This document shows, piece by piece, positions 17,881 through 27,206 of a stretch of DNA of 64,000 bases; position 1 is the stretch's first letter; each line of letters begins with the position of its first letter. The stretch covers positions 1 to 64,000 of the forward strand of contig WQYQ01000011.1 of assembly GCA_009781175.1 (NCBI GenBank). Direction: 5' to 3'. This DNA is from Betaproteobacteria bacterium. GTDB taxonomy: Bacteria > Pseudomonadota > Gammaproteobacteria > Burkholderiales > Rhodocyclaceae. The notes beneath the pieces are model-generated. The model had not been told where the DNA came from. It saw nothing but the letters and a program-made list of their open reading frames with translations, and made no database searches. Position numbers and translations under genes: made by a program.

Positions 17881-18978
17881 CTAGGATAAGCGCTGGAAAC
17901 GCCCTCCGGGCAGTTTTGCCACGCGCCCGTCAAACTCCAGCGCCAACAGAATGTCGAAGAGCACTTCCGGCGTCAAGTTACTGCGCGCACATAGCGTATC
18001 CATATCAACCGGATCAAACCCCATAGCTTGCAGCACCAAAACCGCCGAATCCGGTAATCCTTCCGCGGAAACTGGCTCGTTCGCCACGCTTGCCGCGGGT
18101 CGCCCCCATGCCAGCTCAGCCAGGATATCGGCCGCATCATCGACAAGTTTTGCGCCCTGCTTAATTAATTGATGACAACCTTTGGACAAGGGCGAATGAA
18201 TCGATCCGGGAATCGCAAAGACTTCCCGGCCGAGTTCCGCCGCGAGCCGGGCGGTAATCAAGGAACCGCTTTGCTGCGCCGCCTCGACCACCAGAACACC
18301 ACGCGCGATACCTGCGATCAGGCGATTGCGACGCGGAAAATTGTGCTGCACTGGCGGCATGCCGAGCGGAAATTCGCTGACGATCACACCTTGTTCCGCG
18401 ATCTGCCGCGCCAATTCGGCGTTCCGGGCGGGATAAATCCGGTCCGCCCCCGTGCCGATGAAAGCGATCGTGCCTCCCTCGCCCGCCAAACCGCCGCGAT
18501 GCGCAGCGGCGTCGATACCCAGTGCGAGCCCGCTCACGACCGCCAAACCGCTTTGCGATAAAACCTTGGCAAAGGCTTCGGCATTGGCCAAGCCCTGTGC
18601 GGTTGGATTCCGGCTGCCGACAATCGCGAGCGAGGGACGTGCGAGCAGTTCGACCCGCCCTTTCACATACAGCAGACTAGGCGGATCGGCCGTATGCAAT
18701 AAGGCGGCCGGGTATTCGGGGTCGGCCAAGGTCACGATCGCATTGCCGGGCACTGCGCGCCATTGCAGCGCCGCCTCGACCTTGGCCCGGTTATCGGTAT
18801 CGCACAACGCGGCGGCAAGCCGCTCGCCGATTACGCCGGCAAGCGCAGGCCGGCTCGACGCAAAAACGGCCTCCGGTAATCCGAAGGCCGTCAAAAGGGC
18901 GCGTTGGTTTTCCGGACCGATGCCCGGAATCAGACTCAAGCGCAGCCAAGCGGCAAGGCTGGCATCGCGATCGCTCAA
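17881..18978 (-). CDS. dprA: DNA-processing protein DprA
   Basis: DprA binds incoming single-stranded DNA during transformation and loads RecA. The 365-residue protein has an N-terminal HhH/SAM-like region (LSLIPGIGPENQRALLTAFG). The extended Rossmann fold has ALAIVGSRNPTAQGLANAEAF, VVSGLALGIDAAAHRGGL, FIGTGADRIYPARN and FPLGMPPVQHNFPRRNRLIAG. A C-terminal winged helix (ALVLQAMGFDPVDMDTLCARS) ends it. It overlaps the upstream LysM gene by four bases. Confidence 0.95.
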   Translation of the reverse strand: MSDRDASLAAWLRLSLIPGIGPENQRALLTAFGLPEAVFASSRPALAGVIGERLAAALCDTDNRAKVEAALQWRAVPGNAIVTLADPEYPAALLHTADPPSLLYVKGRVELLARPSLAIVGSRNPTAQGLANAEAFAKVLSQSGLAVVSGLALGIDAAAHRGGLAGEGGTIAFIGTGADRIYPARNAELARQIAEQGVIVSEFPLGMPPVQHNFPRRNRLIAGIARGVLVVEAAQQSGSLITARLAAELGREVFAIPGSIHSPLSKGCHQLIKQGAKLVDDAADILAELAWGRPAASVANEPVSAEGLPDSAVLVLQAMGFDPVDMDTLCARSNLTPEVLFDILLALEFDGRVAKLPGGRFQRLS

Positions 18979-19997
18979 GGCTGACGAACCATATCCGAAA
19001 TCTTGACCGGACCTGAGCTTTCAACGATCAAACCGTAGGAAACCCGATCGAAAACACGGAATATGAACAACAGGCCGATGCGCTGCTCGGGCAATTGGAA
19101 AGTCTCCCCACGATAAACCGCATCCGGGCGGGTCTGATAAATCCCGAGCACATGGCCGGCTTCGATGCCGTCATGACGCCCGACACCGACCGCGATCACG
19201 CTGTATTTGCCACTATGGAACAGGCTGTCGTGCATCTTGATGACGCGTCCCTCAAGCTTGCCCGACGGCGCATGCGGCACGAAGGACACGATGTCCGGTT
19301 TGACCGCGGGGATCAAACGGTCGCCCACGCTGATCTCGCGCTCGGAGGAAGTAATCCGCAGCGTTGCGGGCACACCGGGCTCGGTCAGTCTCGCCGTTCC
19401 CAGATAAATCGCCTCATTGCCGAGCACTTCGTTAGTGACCGGATCGACGAGGGGTTCCGGACGCCGGTAAACCTCCCAATCATCGACGCCTTGAACCAGA
19501 TCCTTGGCGAAAATCACATCGTCCGCGCCCACGTTCAAACGGCCTTCGTCGGTCGCGACAATCGTCCCGTAACCAGCGAGATCGCCATCTGTCACAACCA
19601 GGGGGCGCGTCAGGAACGGCGCAATGGCACTGACTGCCACGCTAGGAATCGGGCTAATCTCCGACGCATGGATCTGGGGCTGCAATCTGACCGTGCCTGC
19701 AACGCCTTCCGCCGCCCCCTCTCCTGGTTTATTCAGCGAGAGAGAAGGGCCGTTGCGATCCAGATAAATCGTTTGGCCTGGAAAAATCCAATGCGGATTT
19801 TTGATCTGCTCGCGGTTCATATGCCAGACCTCGGGCCAGCGCCAAGGCTCTTTGAGGAAACGCCCGGAAATGTCCCACAGCGTATCGCCTTTGACCACGG
19901 TATAAGCGTCGGGGGCGTTGTCCGCCAACTTAACTGTATCGGCTACAGCTGTCAGGCTGGAAACAAGCAAGATCAGCGCGGATATAATGCGGAGCAT
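18975..19997 (-). CDS. LysM-domain exported protein
   Basis: The 340-residue protein starts with a signal peptide (MLRIISALILLVSSLTAVA), followed at about residues 30-80 by one LysM peptidoglycan-binding domain (YTVVKGDTLWDISGRFL...IKNPHWIFPGQTIYL). The remaining 250 residues are beta-rich without a recognised catalytic motif. Homologues occupy this exact place, divergent from def and upstream of dprA, across betaproteobacteria. A role in cell-wall surveillance or assembly is inferred. The start at 19997 gives a proper signal sequence; upstream in-frame codons do not. The 185-base gap to def carries divergent promoters. Confidence 0.88.
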   Translation of the reverse strand: MLRIISALILLVSSLTAVADTVKLADNAPDAYTVVKGDTLWDISGRFLKEPWRWPEVWHMNREQIKNPHWIFPGQTIYLDRNGPSLSLNKPGEGAAEGVAGTVRLQPQIHASEISPIPSVAVSAIAPFLTRPLVVTDGDLAGYGTIVATDEGRLNVGADDVIFAKDLVQGVDDWEVYRRPEPLVDPVTNEVLGNEAIYLGTARLTEPGVPATLRITSSEREISVGDRLIPAVKPDIVSFVPHAPSGKLEGRVIKMHDSLFHSGKYSVIAVGVGRHDGIEAGHVLGIYQTRPDAVYRGETFQLPEQRIGLLFIFRVFDRVSYGLIVESSGPVKISDMVRQP

Positions 19998-20182
19998 GAA
20001 ATGCCTCAGCGGTATGTATGCGACGATCCTTGAAATGCGCTCGCGCGGACCGTCTTGGTTGTTAAATCCTGGTGGAGCGTGCTCGTTTTTCGCATTCTTG
20101 AAATAATAAAAAATACAAGAACGTCGAAATTTGAGATTTCGCTTCAGATTCTGCACATAGTCCCTTCATCCGGCAAGCAATT

Positions 20183-20686
20183 ATGGCGCTTCTGCCTATT
20201 CTTCACTTCCCAGACCCCCGGCTTCACACCATTGCGCAGCCCGTAGCGGAGGTTAACGACGAAATCCGGCAACTCATTAGCGACATGCTCGAAACCATGT
20301 ATGCCGCGCCCGGAATCGGCCTTGCCGCCACGCAAGTCGACGTGCACAAACGAGTTGTTGTCATCGATGCGACAGAAGACCGTTCCGGCCCGCTCGCTTT
20401 CATCAATCCGGAGATCCTGGAGAAGTCCGGCGAACGCGTCTGCGAAGAAGGCTGCCTCTCCGTGCCCGGCATTTATGAAAAAGTTGCGCGCGCCGAATGG
20501 GTCAAAGTCCGGGCGCTCAACCGGGAGGGTGGGGTTTTCGAAATGGAAGCCCAGGGCCTGCTGGCGATTTGCATTCAGCACGAAATCGATCATCTCGAAG
20601 GCAAGGTCTTCGTCGAATACCTTTCGCCGCTCAAACAAAACCGGATCAAAACCAAACTCGCGAAACGCGCGCGGATTACGGCCTAG
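20183..20686 (+). CDS. def: peptide deformylase
   Basis: The enzyme removes the formyl group from nascent N-terminal methionine. All three metalloenzyme motifs are present in the 167-residue protein: GIGLAATQV (motif 1), EEGCLSVPG with the metal-binding cysteine (motif 2), and [12 protein letters not shown] with the two histidines and catalytic glutamate (motif 3). It precedes fmt by 66 bases, the standard coupling of formylation and deformylation genes. Confidence 0.97.
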   Translation: MALLPILHFPDPRLHTIAQPVAEVNDEIRQLISDMLETMYAAPGIGLAATQVDVHKRVVVIDATEDRSGPLAFINPEILEKSGERVCEEGCLSVPGIYEKVARAEWVKVRALNREGGVFEMEAQGLLAICIQHEIDHLEGKVFVEYLSPLKQNRIKTKLAKRARITA

Positions 20687-20752
20687 CCGTTTCCCGCGCC
20701 CGCGTATTTGCGGCAAAGCGCAGCCTCGTCCGATCATTCAAGGGTTTTGCAC

Positions 20753-21694
20753 ATGAAAATCGCTTTCGCCGGAACACCGGAATTCGCCGCGGCGGCGCTA
20801 CGCGCCATCCTCGCCGCGGGTTTCGATGTTCCGCTCGTGCTCACCCAGCCCGACCGCCCGGCAGGCCGCGGTCTGCAACGGCTGGCCAGCCCGGTCAAAC
20901 AAGTGGCGCTCGCGCACGGCATTCCGGTCGACCAGCCGGAAAAACTGCGCACGCCGAAGCAAAGAGCGGCGCTCGCTGCGGTCCAGCCCGATGTGCTCGT
21001 CGTGGCCGCTTATGGCCTGATCCTGCCGCAGGCGGTGCTCGACCTGCCGCGCTTTGGCTGTATCAACATCCACGCCTCGCTGCTGCCGCGCTGGCGCGGC
21101 GCGGCGCCGATCCACCGCGCAATCGAAGCGGGCGATACGCAAAGCGGAATCACGCTGATGCAAATGGATGCGGGCCTCGATACCGGCCCGATGCTGACGC
21201 GCCGCGCCCTGCCGATTGCCGCCAATGAGACGACCGGCAGCCTGCACGACAAACTCGCCGAACTCGGCGCGCAAATGATCGTCGAAACATTGCACCGCGT
21301 CGCATTAATGGAACTGGCGCCAACGGAACAGCCGAGCGAGGGCGTGACCTATGCCGCGAAAATTTCCAAGCAGGAATCCGCGCTCGATTTCCGCCAGCCC
21401 GCAACAGTTCTCGAACGGAAAATCCGCGCCTTCGACCCCTTCCCCGGCTGTAGCGCCACGCTGTCCGACGCCACGGTAAAAATCTGGCAAGCGCGGTGTA
21501 TCGCCGGTAATGCAGCGCCCGGCAGCGTGCTCAGCGCGAATGCGGACGGCGTCGATATCGCCTGCGGTGAAGACGCCTTGCGCTTGACCATGCTGCAAAA
21601 AGCGGGCGGCAAGCGCCTATCCGCGGCCGATTTCCTGCGCGGCTTTCCGATTGCCGCCGGCGCATGTTTCGACCTGCCGGCCGAGAGCACTTGA
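20753..21694 (+). CDS. fmt: methionyl-tRNA formyltransferase
   Basis: Fmt formylates initiator Met-tRNA with 10-formyl-THF. The 313-residue protein begins [19 protein letters not shown]. It carries the catalytic block [20 protein letters not shown] and [23 protein letters not shown], with the C-terminal OB-like tRNA-binding domain from about residue 205 ([14 protein letters not shown]...). ATG 20753 is used because it starts the Rossmann strand. It is probably co-transcribed with def. Confidence 0.97.
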   Translation: MKIAFAGTPEFAAAALRAILAAGFDVPLVLTQPDRPAGRGLQRLASPVKQVALAHGIPVDQPEKLRTPKQRAALAAVQPDVLVVAAYGLILPQAVLDLPRFGCINIHASLLPRWRGAAPIHRAIEAGDTQSGITLMQMDAGLDTGPMLTRRALPIAANETTGSLHDKLAELGAQMIVETLHRVALMELAPTEQPSEGVTYAAKISKQESALDFRQPATVLERKIRAFDPFPGCSATLSDATVKIWQARCIAGNAAPGSVLSANADGVDIACGEDALRLTMLQKAGGKRLSAADFLRGFPIAAGACFDLPAEST

Positions 21695-21724
21695 TTTATC
21701 CGACGCAAGCCGCCATATCGAAAA

Positions 21725-21837
21725 GAGCCGCTAATAAAACCCTGCATGCTGCGTTGCGCTCACTTGCCGTACTACTTGTACTGTCTGCGTTTCGCGCGCC
21801 TTGCCTGCACCGCTTCGCTGGGTTTTATTAGCGGCTC
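21725..21837. repeat. 113-bp inverted-repeat element between fmt and htpX
   Basis: GAGCCGCTAATAAAACCC (21725-21742) and its exact reverse complement (21820-21837) bound a 77-base interior containing the near-palindrome GTACTACTTGTAC. The perfect 18-bp ends and lack of coding content suggest a MITE-like or REP-type element. It lies 26 bases before the htpX ATG and could form a strong hairpin in read-through RNA. Confidence 0.75.
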
Positions 21838-21862
21838 CAAGACTACAAACGGAGCACTGAAA

Positions 21863-22708
21863 ATGTTCGGCAACTGGCTCAAAACCTCAATTCTGATGGC
21901 CGGCATCATCGCCCTTTTCGGCATGATCGGCGCAGTTGTCGGCGGCAGAAACGGCATGCTGCTCGCGCTCCTGCTCGGCGGCGGAATGAACCTGTTCTCC
22001 TACTGGTTCTCCGACAAAATGGTGCTGCGCATGTACAACGCGCAGGAAGTCGACGCCACCAATTCGCCCTATCTCTACAACATCGTGCGCGATCTCGCGC
22101 AGCGTGCCCAGTTGCCGATGCCGCGCGTCTACCTCATCAACGAACAGCAGCCGAACGCTTTCGCGACCGGCCGCAATCCGGAGCATGCCGCCGTCGCCGC
22201 GACGAGCGGCATTCTGCAAATGCTCTCGGAACGCGAATTGCGCGGCGTGATGGCGCACGAACTCGCGCACGTCAGACACCGCGATATCCTGACCTCGACG
22301 ATTACGGCCACGCTCGCCGGCGCGATTTCGGCGCTTGCAAATTTCGCCATGTTCTTCGGCGGCCGCGATGAAAACGGCCGGCGCGCCAACCCGATCGTCG
22401 GTATCGCGGTCGCCCTCCTCGCGCCCCTGGCCGCCAGCCTAATTCAAATGGCGATCTCGCGCGCGCGCGAATACGAAGCCGACCGTGGCGGCGCGGAAAT
22501 CTGCGGCGATCCGAATGCGCTCGCCGATGCCTTGCAGAAGATCGACCACTACGCGCGCGGCATTCCGATGCCTACGGCCGAAGCGCATCCCGAAACCGGC
22601 CAGATGATGATTATGAACCCGCTCTCGGGCCGCGGCATGGCGGGCTTGTTCGCGACGCACCCGCCGACCGAGGAACGCATCCGGCGTTTGCGCACCATGC
22701 GTGCTTAA
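21863..22708 (+). CDS. htpX: membrane zinc metalloprotease HtpX
   Basis: HtpX degrades misfolded inner-membrane proteins. The 281-residue M48 protease has two N-terminal helices (about residues 5-50), the zinc motif [15 protein letters not shown], two further hydrophobic helices (about 145-195), and the third ligand region in [18 protein letters not shown]. The start at 21863 follows GGAG at 21851-21854. Upstream in-frame codons run through the inverted-repeat element and are not used. It is followed after six bases by the DUF3293 gene. Confidence 0.95.
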   Translation: MFGNWLKTSILMAGIIALFGMIGAVVGGRNGMLLALLLGGGMNLFSYWFSDKMVLRMYNAQEVDATNSPYLYNIVRDLAQRAQLPMPRVYLINEQQPNAFATGRNPEHAAVAATSGILQMLSERELRGVMAHELAHVRHRDILTSTITATLAGAISALANFAMFFGGRDENGRRANPIVGIAVALLAPLAASLIQMAISRAREYEADRGGAEICGDPNALADALQKIDHYARGIPMPTAEAHPETGQMMIMNPLSGRGMAGLFATHPPTEERIRRLRTMRA

Positions 22709-22714
22709 GCAACG

Positions 22715-23128
22715 ATGCGCGACCCGCGGCTCGAAGCGGCCTATCGCGCGACCGAGTATCACGTCCGCCTGCCCCAGCGCCTCGTGCTGAGAATCGATCA
22801 GCCCGAGGCGCGACTGTTTCCGCTGCTCGCTCAAACACCTCTGCACTGCGCCGCGTATCTGACCGCCTGCAACCCTGCCAGCCAACGTTTGTCCGAGAGC
22901 GAAAACGCAGAGCGCATGCACGCACTCGCCAGCCAGCTAAAACAGAAAGGCTACGATTTCCTGCATGGCATGGCGCGCGACCCGCACGGCGAATGGCCGG
23001 ACGAAGCCAGTTTCCTCGTCCTCGGCATCCCGCCCACCGACGCCTGCGAACTGGCACAAGACTATGCGCAAAACGCGCTGCTCCTGATCGCCGCCGACGC
23101 CTGTCCGCGCTTACACTGGCTTATCTAA
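22715..23128 (+). CDS. DUF3293 family protein
   Basis: The 137-residue protein fits DUF3293: Y-x-x-T-x-Y near the start (AAYRATEYHV), a central AYLTACNPASQRLSESENAERM, and DEASFLVLGIPPTDACELAQDYAQNALLL towards the end. No catalytic site or function is known for the family. It begins six bases after htpX and ends 24 bases before rsmB, so it probably belongs to the same transcript. Confidence 0.85.
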   Translation: MRDPRLEAAYRATEYHVRLPQRLVLRIDQPEARLFPLLAQTPLHCAAYLTACNPASQRLSESENAERMHALASQLKQKGYDFLHGMARDPHGEWPDEASFLVLGIPPTDACELAQDYAQNALLLIAADACPRLHWLI

Positions 23129-23152
23129 CTTCAATTCAATCACGCCATTCAA

Positions 23153-24493
23153 ATGATAAAGAATCGCCCACTCCGTCCTCGCAGCGCTGCACGGCCGAAC
23201 CCGACGCCGCTGCCGGCCGACTCACTCGCGCTCGCATTGAGCATTGCCGCCGAAGTCGTTGCAGGCGTCATGGCGGGACACAGCTTGAACGATGGACTTG
23301 AAAACGTTTGGCGCGCGCACCCGGAACTCTCGCCGAGTCAACGCGGCGCGGTGATGGATTTGAGCTACGGCACGCTGCGCGACTACGGCCGCGCGGCATG
23401 TCAGCTGCGCCGCCTGCTCCAACAGGCGTTGAGCGAACCGCATATCGATGCACTCTTGCGCGTTGCCCTACATCGTCTCGAAACCCGGCCCGAACAAGCG
23501 CATACCGTTGTCGATCAAAGCGTCGAAGCCGCGGCCCGGATCGCGGGCGGGGGACTCAAAGCTCTCGTCAATGGCGTCCTGCGCAATGCCTTGCGCCAAC
23601 AAGAAAGTCTGGCCCTCGCGATGAAGGCCGACAGCGAAGCGGCGCTGCGTCACCCGCGCTGGTGGATCGAACGCCTGCGCAAAAACAATCCGCGCGACTG
23701 GGCCGCGATTCTTAGCGCCAACAACCAACACCCGCCGATGACGCTGCGCGTCAACCGCCGCCGCGCAACGCGCGATGCCGTCGCAAGCGCGCTTGCGGCG
23801 GCAGGGCATGCGACGCGGCCGCTCGGCGATTGGGCGCTGCAACTTGTGCAGCCCGCCCCTGTCGCAAGTCTACCCGGCTTCGCCGAGGGGCTTTTCTCTG
23901 TCCAGGATTGGGGGGCTCAACATGCTGCATCGCTGCTTGACGTTGAACCCGGCATGCGGGTGCTGGATGCCTGCGCGGCGCCGGGCGGCAAAACCGCGCA
24001 TCTGCTCGAACAAACTGATTGCGAAGTCCTCGCGCTCGATAACGATCCCGTCCGCGCCAAACGGATCACGGCCAATCTCGAACGCCTCGGGCTCGACGCG
24101 GAAATGAAAGTCGGCGACGCACGAACGCCTGCGGAATGGTGGAACGGCAAACACTTCGACCGGATTCTAGCGGACGTTCCTTGCAGTGGATCAGGAGTAG
24201 TGCGTCGTCACCCTGACATTAAGTGGTTACGCCGATATGATGATATTGGTAAATTTGCAATAATTCAGTTTTCGATCCTGGAAACATTATGGCCTCTGTT
24301 GAAACCCGGCGGAAAAATGTTGTATGCAACCTGCTCGGTTTTCCCGGAGGAAAACAGTCTTCAAGTCGCACGTTTCGCGACACGCATGCCGGACTGTCGG
24401 CGCCTGCTTCTCGATGGCTCTCTGGAGTGCAATCTGTTACCAAATGCAGACCATGACGGTTTCTTCTTCGCTCTGCTCGAAAAAGCGACTTGA
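23153..24493 (+). CDS. rsmB: 16S rRNA m5C967 methyltransferase RsmB
   Basis: RsmB methylates C967 of 16S rRNA. Residues about 20-160 form the NusB-like RNA-binding domain (RGAVMDLSYGTLRDYGRAACQLRRLL). The methyltransferase domain carries DACAAPGGKTAHLLE for SAM binding and both conserved cysteines, in DVPCSGSGVVRRHPDIKWLRR and MLYATCSVFPEENSLQV. The total of 446 residues is slightly longer than E. coli RsmB. The downstream DUF4390 gene starts one base after the stop. Confidence 0.95.
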   Translation: MIKNRPLRPRSAARPNPTPLPADSLALALSIAAEVVAGVMAGHSLNDGLENVWRAHPELSPSQRGAVMDLSYGTLRDYGRAACQLRRLLQQALSEPHIDALLRVALHRLETRPEQAHTVVDQSVEAAARIAGGGLKALVNGVLRNALRQQESLALAMKADSEAALRHPRWWIERLRKNNPRDWAAILSANNQHPPMTLRVNRRRATRDAVASALAAAGHATRPLGDWALQLVQPAPVASLPGFAEGLFSVQDWGAQHAASLLDVEPGMRVLDACAAPGGKTAHLLEQTDCEVLALDNDPVRAKRITANLERLGLDAEMKVGDARTPAEWWNGKHFDRILADVPCSGSGVVRRHPDIKWLRRYDDIGKFAIIQFSILETLWPLLKPGGKMLYATCSVFPEENSLQVARFATRMPDCRRLLLDGSLECNLLPNADHDGFFFALLEKAT

Positions 24494-24494
24494 A

Positions 24495-25088
24495 ATGTTC
24501 GCACGCCATCATTGCCTTCCGTCTCTGCTGCGTGGCCTCTTCATAGCGCTGACATTGATTTTTTGTATTGGCCTATACAGCGGCACAGCCAAGGCGAATA
24601 ACCAAGCCGAAATCCGCTACGCGGAACTCGTGCCCGTGGATGATTTCTATGTCATCAACGCCGACATCACGCTCGATCTCAATTCACGCCTGGAGGAAGT
24701 GCTTGAGCATGGCATTCCGCTGCACTTCGTCGCCGAATGCATCATCACACGCGGCCGCTGGTACTGGTGGGACGAAAAAATCGTCGAGCGGCGTCTAGCC
24801 TTCCGTTTAAGCTATCAGCCCCTGACGCGCACTTACCGGCTGGCGGTCGGCTCCCTCGGCCAGAACTTCGACCAGCTCGCCGATGCGCTGGGCGCGATGA
24901 AACGCTTGCGCAATTGGAGCATCATTGAGCGCAACCGCCTGAACTCCGGTGAATCGTATAACGTCGCCCTGCGTTTCCGCCTCGACACCAATCAATTACC
25001 ACGCCCCTTCCAGGTCACGGCAATCGGTTCGCGCGACTGGGATCTCGCAAGCCCGTGGTCCAATTGGACTTTCCTGGCCGCGCAATGA
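24495..25088 (+). CDS. DUF4390 family exported protein
   Basis: The 197-residue protein has a signal peptide or N-terminal anchor (residues about 10-32) and a single beta-rich domain with VDDFYVINADITLDLNSRLEEVLEHGIPL, RGRWYWWDEKI and RTYRLAVGSLGQNFDQL. This is DUF4390, which in betaproteobacteria is nearly always encoded between rsmB and ntrY, as here. Function is unknown; co-location suggests a link to the NtrY sensor. Its TGA overlaps the ntrY ATG. Confidence 0.85.
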   Translation: MFARHHCLPSLLRGLFIALTLIFCIGLYSGTAKANNQAEIRYAELVPVDDFYVINADITLDLNSRLEEVLEHGIPLHFVAECIITRGRWYWWDEKIVERRLAFRLSYQPLTRTYRLAVGSLGQNFDQLADALGAMKRLRNWSIIERNRLNSGESYNVALRFRLDTNQLPRPFQVTAIGSRDWDLASPWSNWTFLAAQ

Positions 25089-27193
25089 GAGCCCTGGTCG
25101 CCTCCCTCTCCGCCATCGCAGGCATTTTGCTTTTCCTGCTCGCTTCAGCCAGCTCAAAAACTTCGCTGTTTGCGAAAAACTACCAGCTGCTGCTCGAATT
25201 GAATGGCGCCATTGCGCTGCTCCTGCTCTTGCTCGTGCTGTTCCAAATCCACCGTGTGTGGCGCGAATACCGCGAGCATCAGTTCGGTTCCCGCTTGAAA
25301 TTGAAACTGTTGGGTATGCTGACCCTGATAGCGGTCGTCCCCTGCATCCTCATCTACGGCGTATCGCTACAGTTCGCGACACGTTCGATCGAGTCCTGGT
25401 TCGATGTGCGTGTCGACTCCGCGCTCAATTCCGGTTTGCAGCTCGGCCGCAATGTGCTCGATTATCTTTTAGAGCAGCTCACAACCAAGGTCCATTCGAT
25501 CACGGAAGAACTCGGTGAATCGGGTGCGATCCCCAGCGTCAAACAGCTCGATCGCCTGCGCGACAGTGCCGGCGCGGATACTGCGACCTTATTCACCGGC
25601 AATGGCAACATCCTGGTTTCCAGCATCGGTATCGGCATGACGCTGCTCGCGGACCCGAATACCGGCGCTTTGCTCCGCCAAGCGCGCCTCGCGCATGGGC
25701 TGCATGCCATTGAAGGTGAAGGCACCGAACTCACGCTGCGCGTCATCGTACCAATTCCGGCGCGCAGTCTCGTCTCCAAAGCCGAATATCTGGAGATGAC
25801 CAAGCGGGTGCCAAGCGGCATCGCCAGCACACTCGACAGCATTCAGGCCGGCCACCGCGATTATCAGGAACTCCTGCTCGGACGCACCGGCCTGATCCGG
25901 ATTTATTCGCTGACCCTCACGCTCACCGTGCTGCTCGCACTTTTCGCCGCGATTGCGATCGCGGTCGAATTCGCACGCAATATTTCCGCCCCGCTATCGA
26001 TTCTGGCCGAAGGCACGCAAGCGGTCGCGGCAGGCGACTTCAGCCCGCGCCAGGCGCTCCCCGGGCGCGATGAACTGGGCACCTTGACGCAATCGTTCAA
26101 CCGCATGACGCGTCAGTTGATGGAAGCGCGCGCGCTCGCCGACAAGAACCAGGCGGAAGTCGAAGCCGCGCGGGTTTATCTCGAAAGCGTGCTCGGCCAT
26201 CTATCGACCGGCGTGCTCGCGTTTTCCGAAGAAGGCCGTTTGCGCGCCGCGAATCGTGGCGCGATGCAAATCCTCGACGATGAGCTGAGCGGATTCGAAA
26301 ACCTCACACCGCAGGAATGGCCGCATTTGCATGCGTTTCGCGACCTCATCATCAAGGGCTTTGAAGAGCACGACAACGACTGGAACCAGCAGGCCGAAAT
26401 CACCCGCGAAGACGGGCGCAACCAGACTTTGCTCGTGCACGGTTCGCGTTTGCCGCAGACATCGGGCAGCGGTTTTGTCGTGGTGTTCGACGATGTGACC
26501 GAACTCATCTCGGCGCAGCGCAATGCCGCATGGGCTGAAGTCGCCCGCCGCCTCGCGCACGAAATCAAAAATCCGCTCACCCCAATTCAGCTTTCCGCCG
26601 AACGCATCCAACACAAGCTCGCGCCCAAACTCGACGAAGCCTCGCAAGCCATGCTCGCGCGCGCCACGCAGACTATTGTCAATCAAGTCGAGGCAATGAA
26701 AAGCATGGTCAACGATTTCCGCGACTATGCCCGCATGCCGCCACCGAGCTTTGGCGACGTCGACCTCAATGCGCTGATTCGCGAAGTGCTCGTGCTCTAC
26801 GAAAGTTCGCCGGTCGCAATCCATACCCAGTTTGGCGACGACATTCCCAGCGTGCGCGGCGACGCCACGCAACTGCGCCAAGTCATTCACAACTTATTGA
26901 CCAATGCAGAAGATGTGCTCGCCGAGCATGACGAGCCGAACATAGAAATCAGTACTCGGCGCGAGAATCGTCGCGTCGAGCTGATCATCCGGGACAATGG
27001 CACCGGCTTTCCGCCCGCAATGCTGTCGCGCGCCTTTGAACCGTATGTCACCACTAAACCGCGCGGATCCGGATTGGGTCTGGCCATCGTGAAGAAAATC
27101 GTCGACGAACACCACGGCGAAATCTTCGTGAGCAACGCGGAACCCCATGGCGCCGAGATTCGTATTCGGCTTCCTCTGACCCCTGGCCTTTAG
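25085..27193 (+). CDS. ntrY: NtrY-like membrane histidine kinase
   Basis: The 702-residue sensor has several N-terminal membrane helices (about residues 5-110), a periplasmic segment and a last helix near 280-300. HAMP (ARNISAPLSILAEGTQAVAAGDF), a PAS region (about 370-480), HisKA (RRLAHEIKNPLTPIQLSAERI) and HATPase (IIRDNGTGFPP, GSGLGLAIVKKIVDEHHG) follow. NtrY-type kinases sense redox or nitrogen-related signals and phosphorylate NtrX. ATG 25085 overlaps the preceding stop, which fixes the start. It is followed 13 bases later by its response regulator. Confidence 0.9.
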   Translation: MRALVASLSAIAGILLFLLASASSKTSLFAKNYQLLLELNGAIALLLLLLVLFQIHRVWREYREHQFGSRLKLKLLGMLTLIAVVPCILIYGVSLQFATRSIESWFDVRVDSALNSGLQLGRNVLDYLLEQLTTKVHSITEELGESGAIPSVKQLDRLRDSAGADTATLFTGNGNILVSSIGIGMTLLADPNTGALLRQARLAHGLHAIEGEGTELTLRVIVPIPARSLVSKAEYLEMTKRVPSGIASTLDSIQAGHRDYQELLLGRTGLIRIYSLTLTLTVLLALFAAIAIAVEFARNISAPLSILAEGTQAVAAGDFSPRQALPGRDELGTLTQSFNRMTRQLMEARALADKNQAEVEAARVYLESVLGHLSTGVLAFSEEGRLRAANRGAMQILDDELSGFENLTPQEWPHLHAFRDLIIKGFEEHDNDWNQQAEITREDGRNQTLLVHGSRLPQTSGSGFVVVFDDVTELISAQRNAAWAEVARRLAHEIKNPLTPIQLSAERIQHKLAPKLDEASQAMLARATQTIVNQVEAMKSMVNDFRDYARMPPPSFGDVDLNALIREVLVLYESSPVAIHTQFGDDIPSVRGDATQLRQVIHNLLTNAEDVLAEHDEPNIEISTRRENRRVELIIRDNGTGFPPAMLSRAFEPYVTTKPRGSGLGLAIVKKIVDEHHGEIFVSNAEPHGAEIRIRLPLTPGL

Positions 27194-27206
27194 AGACGGT
27201 ATTGCT

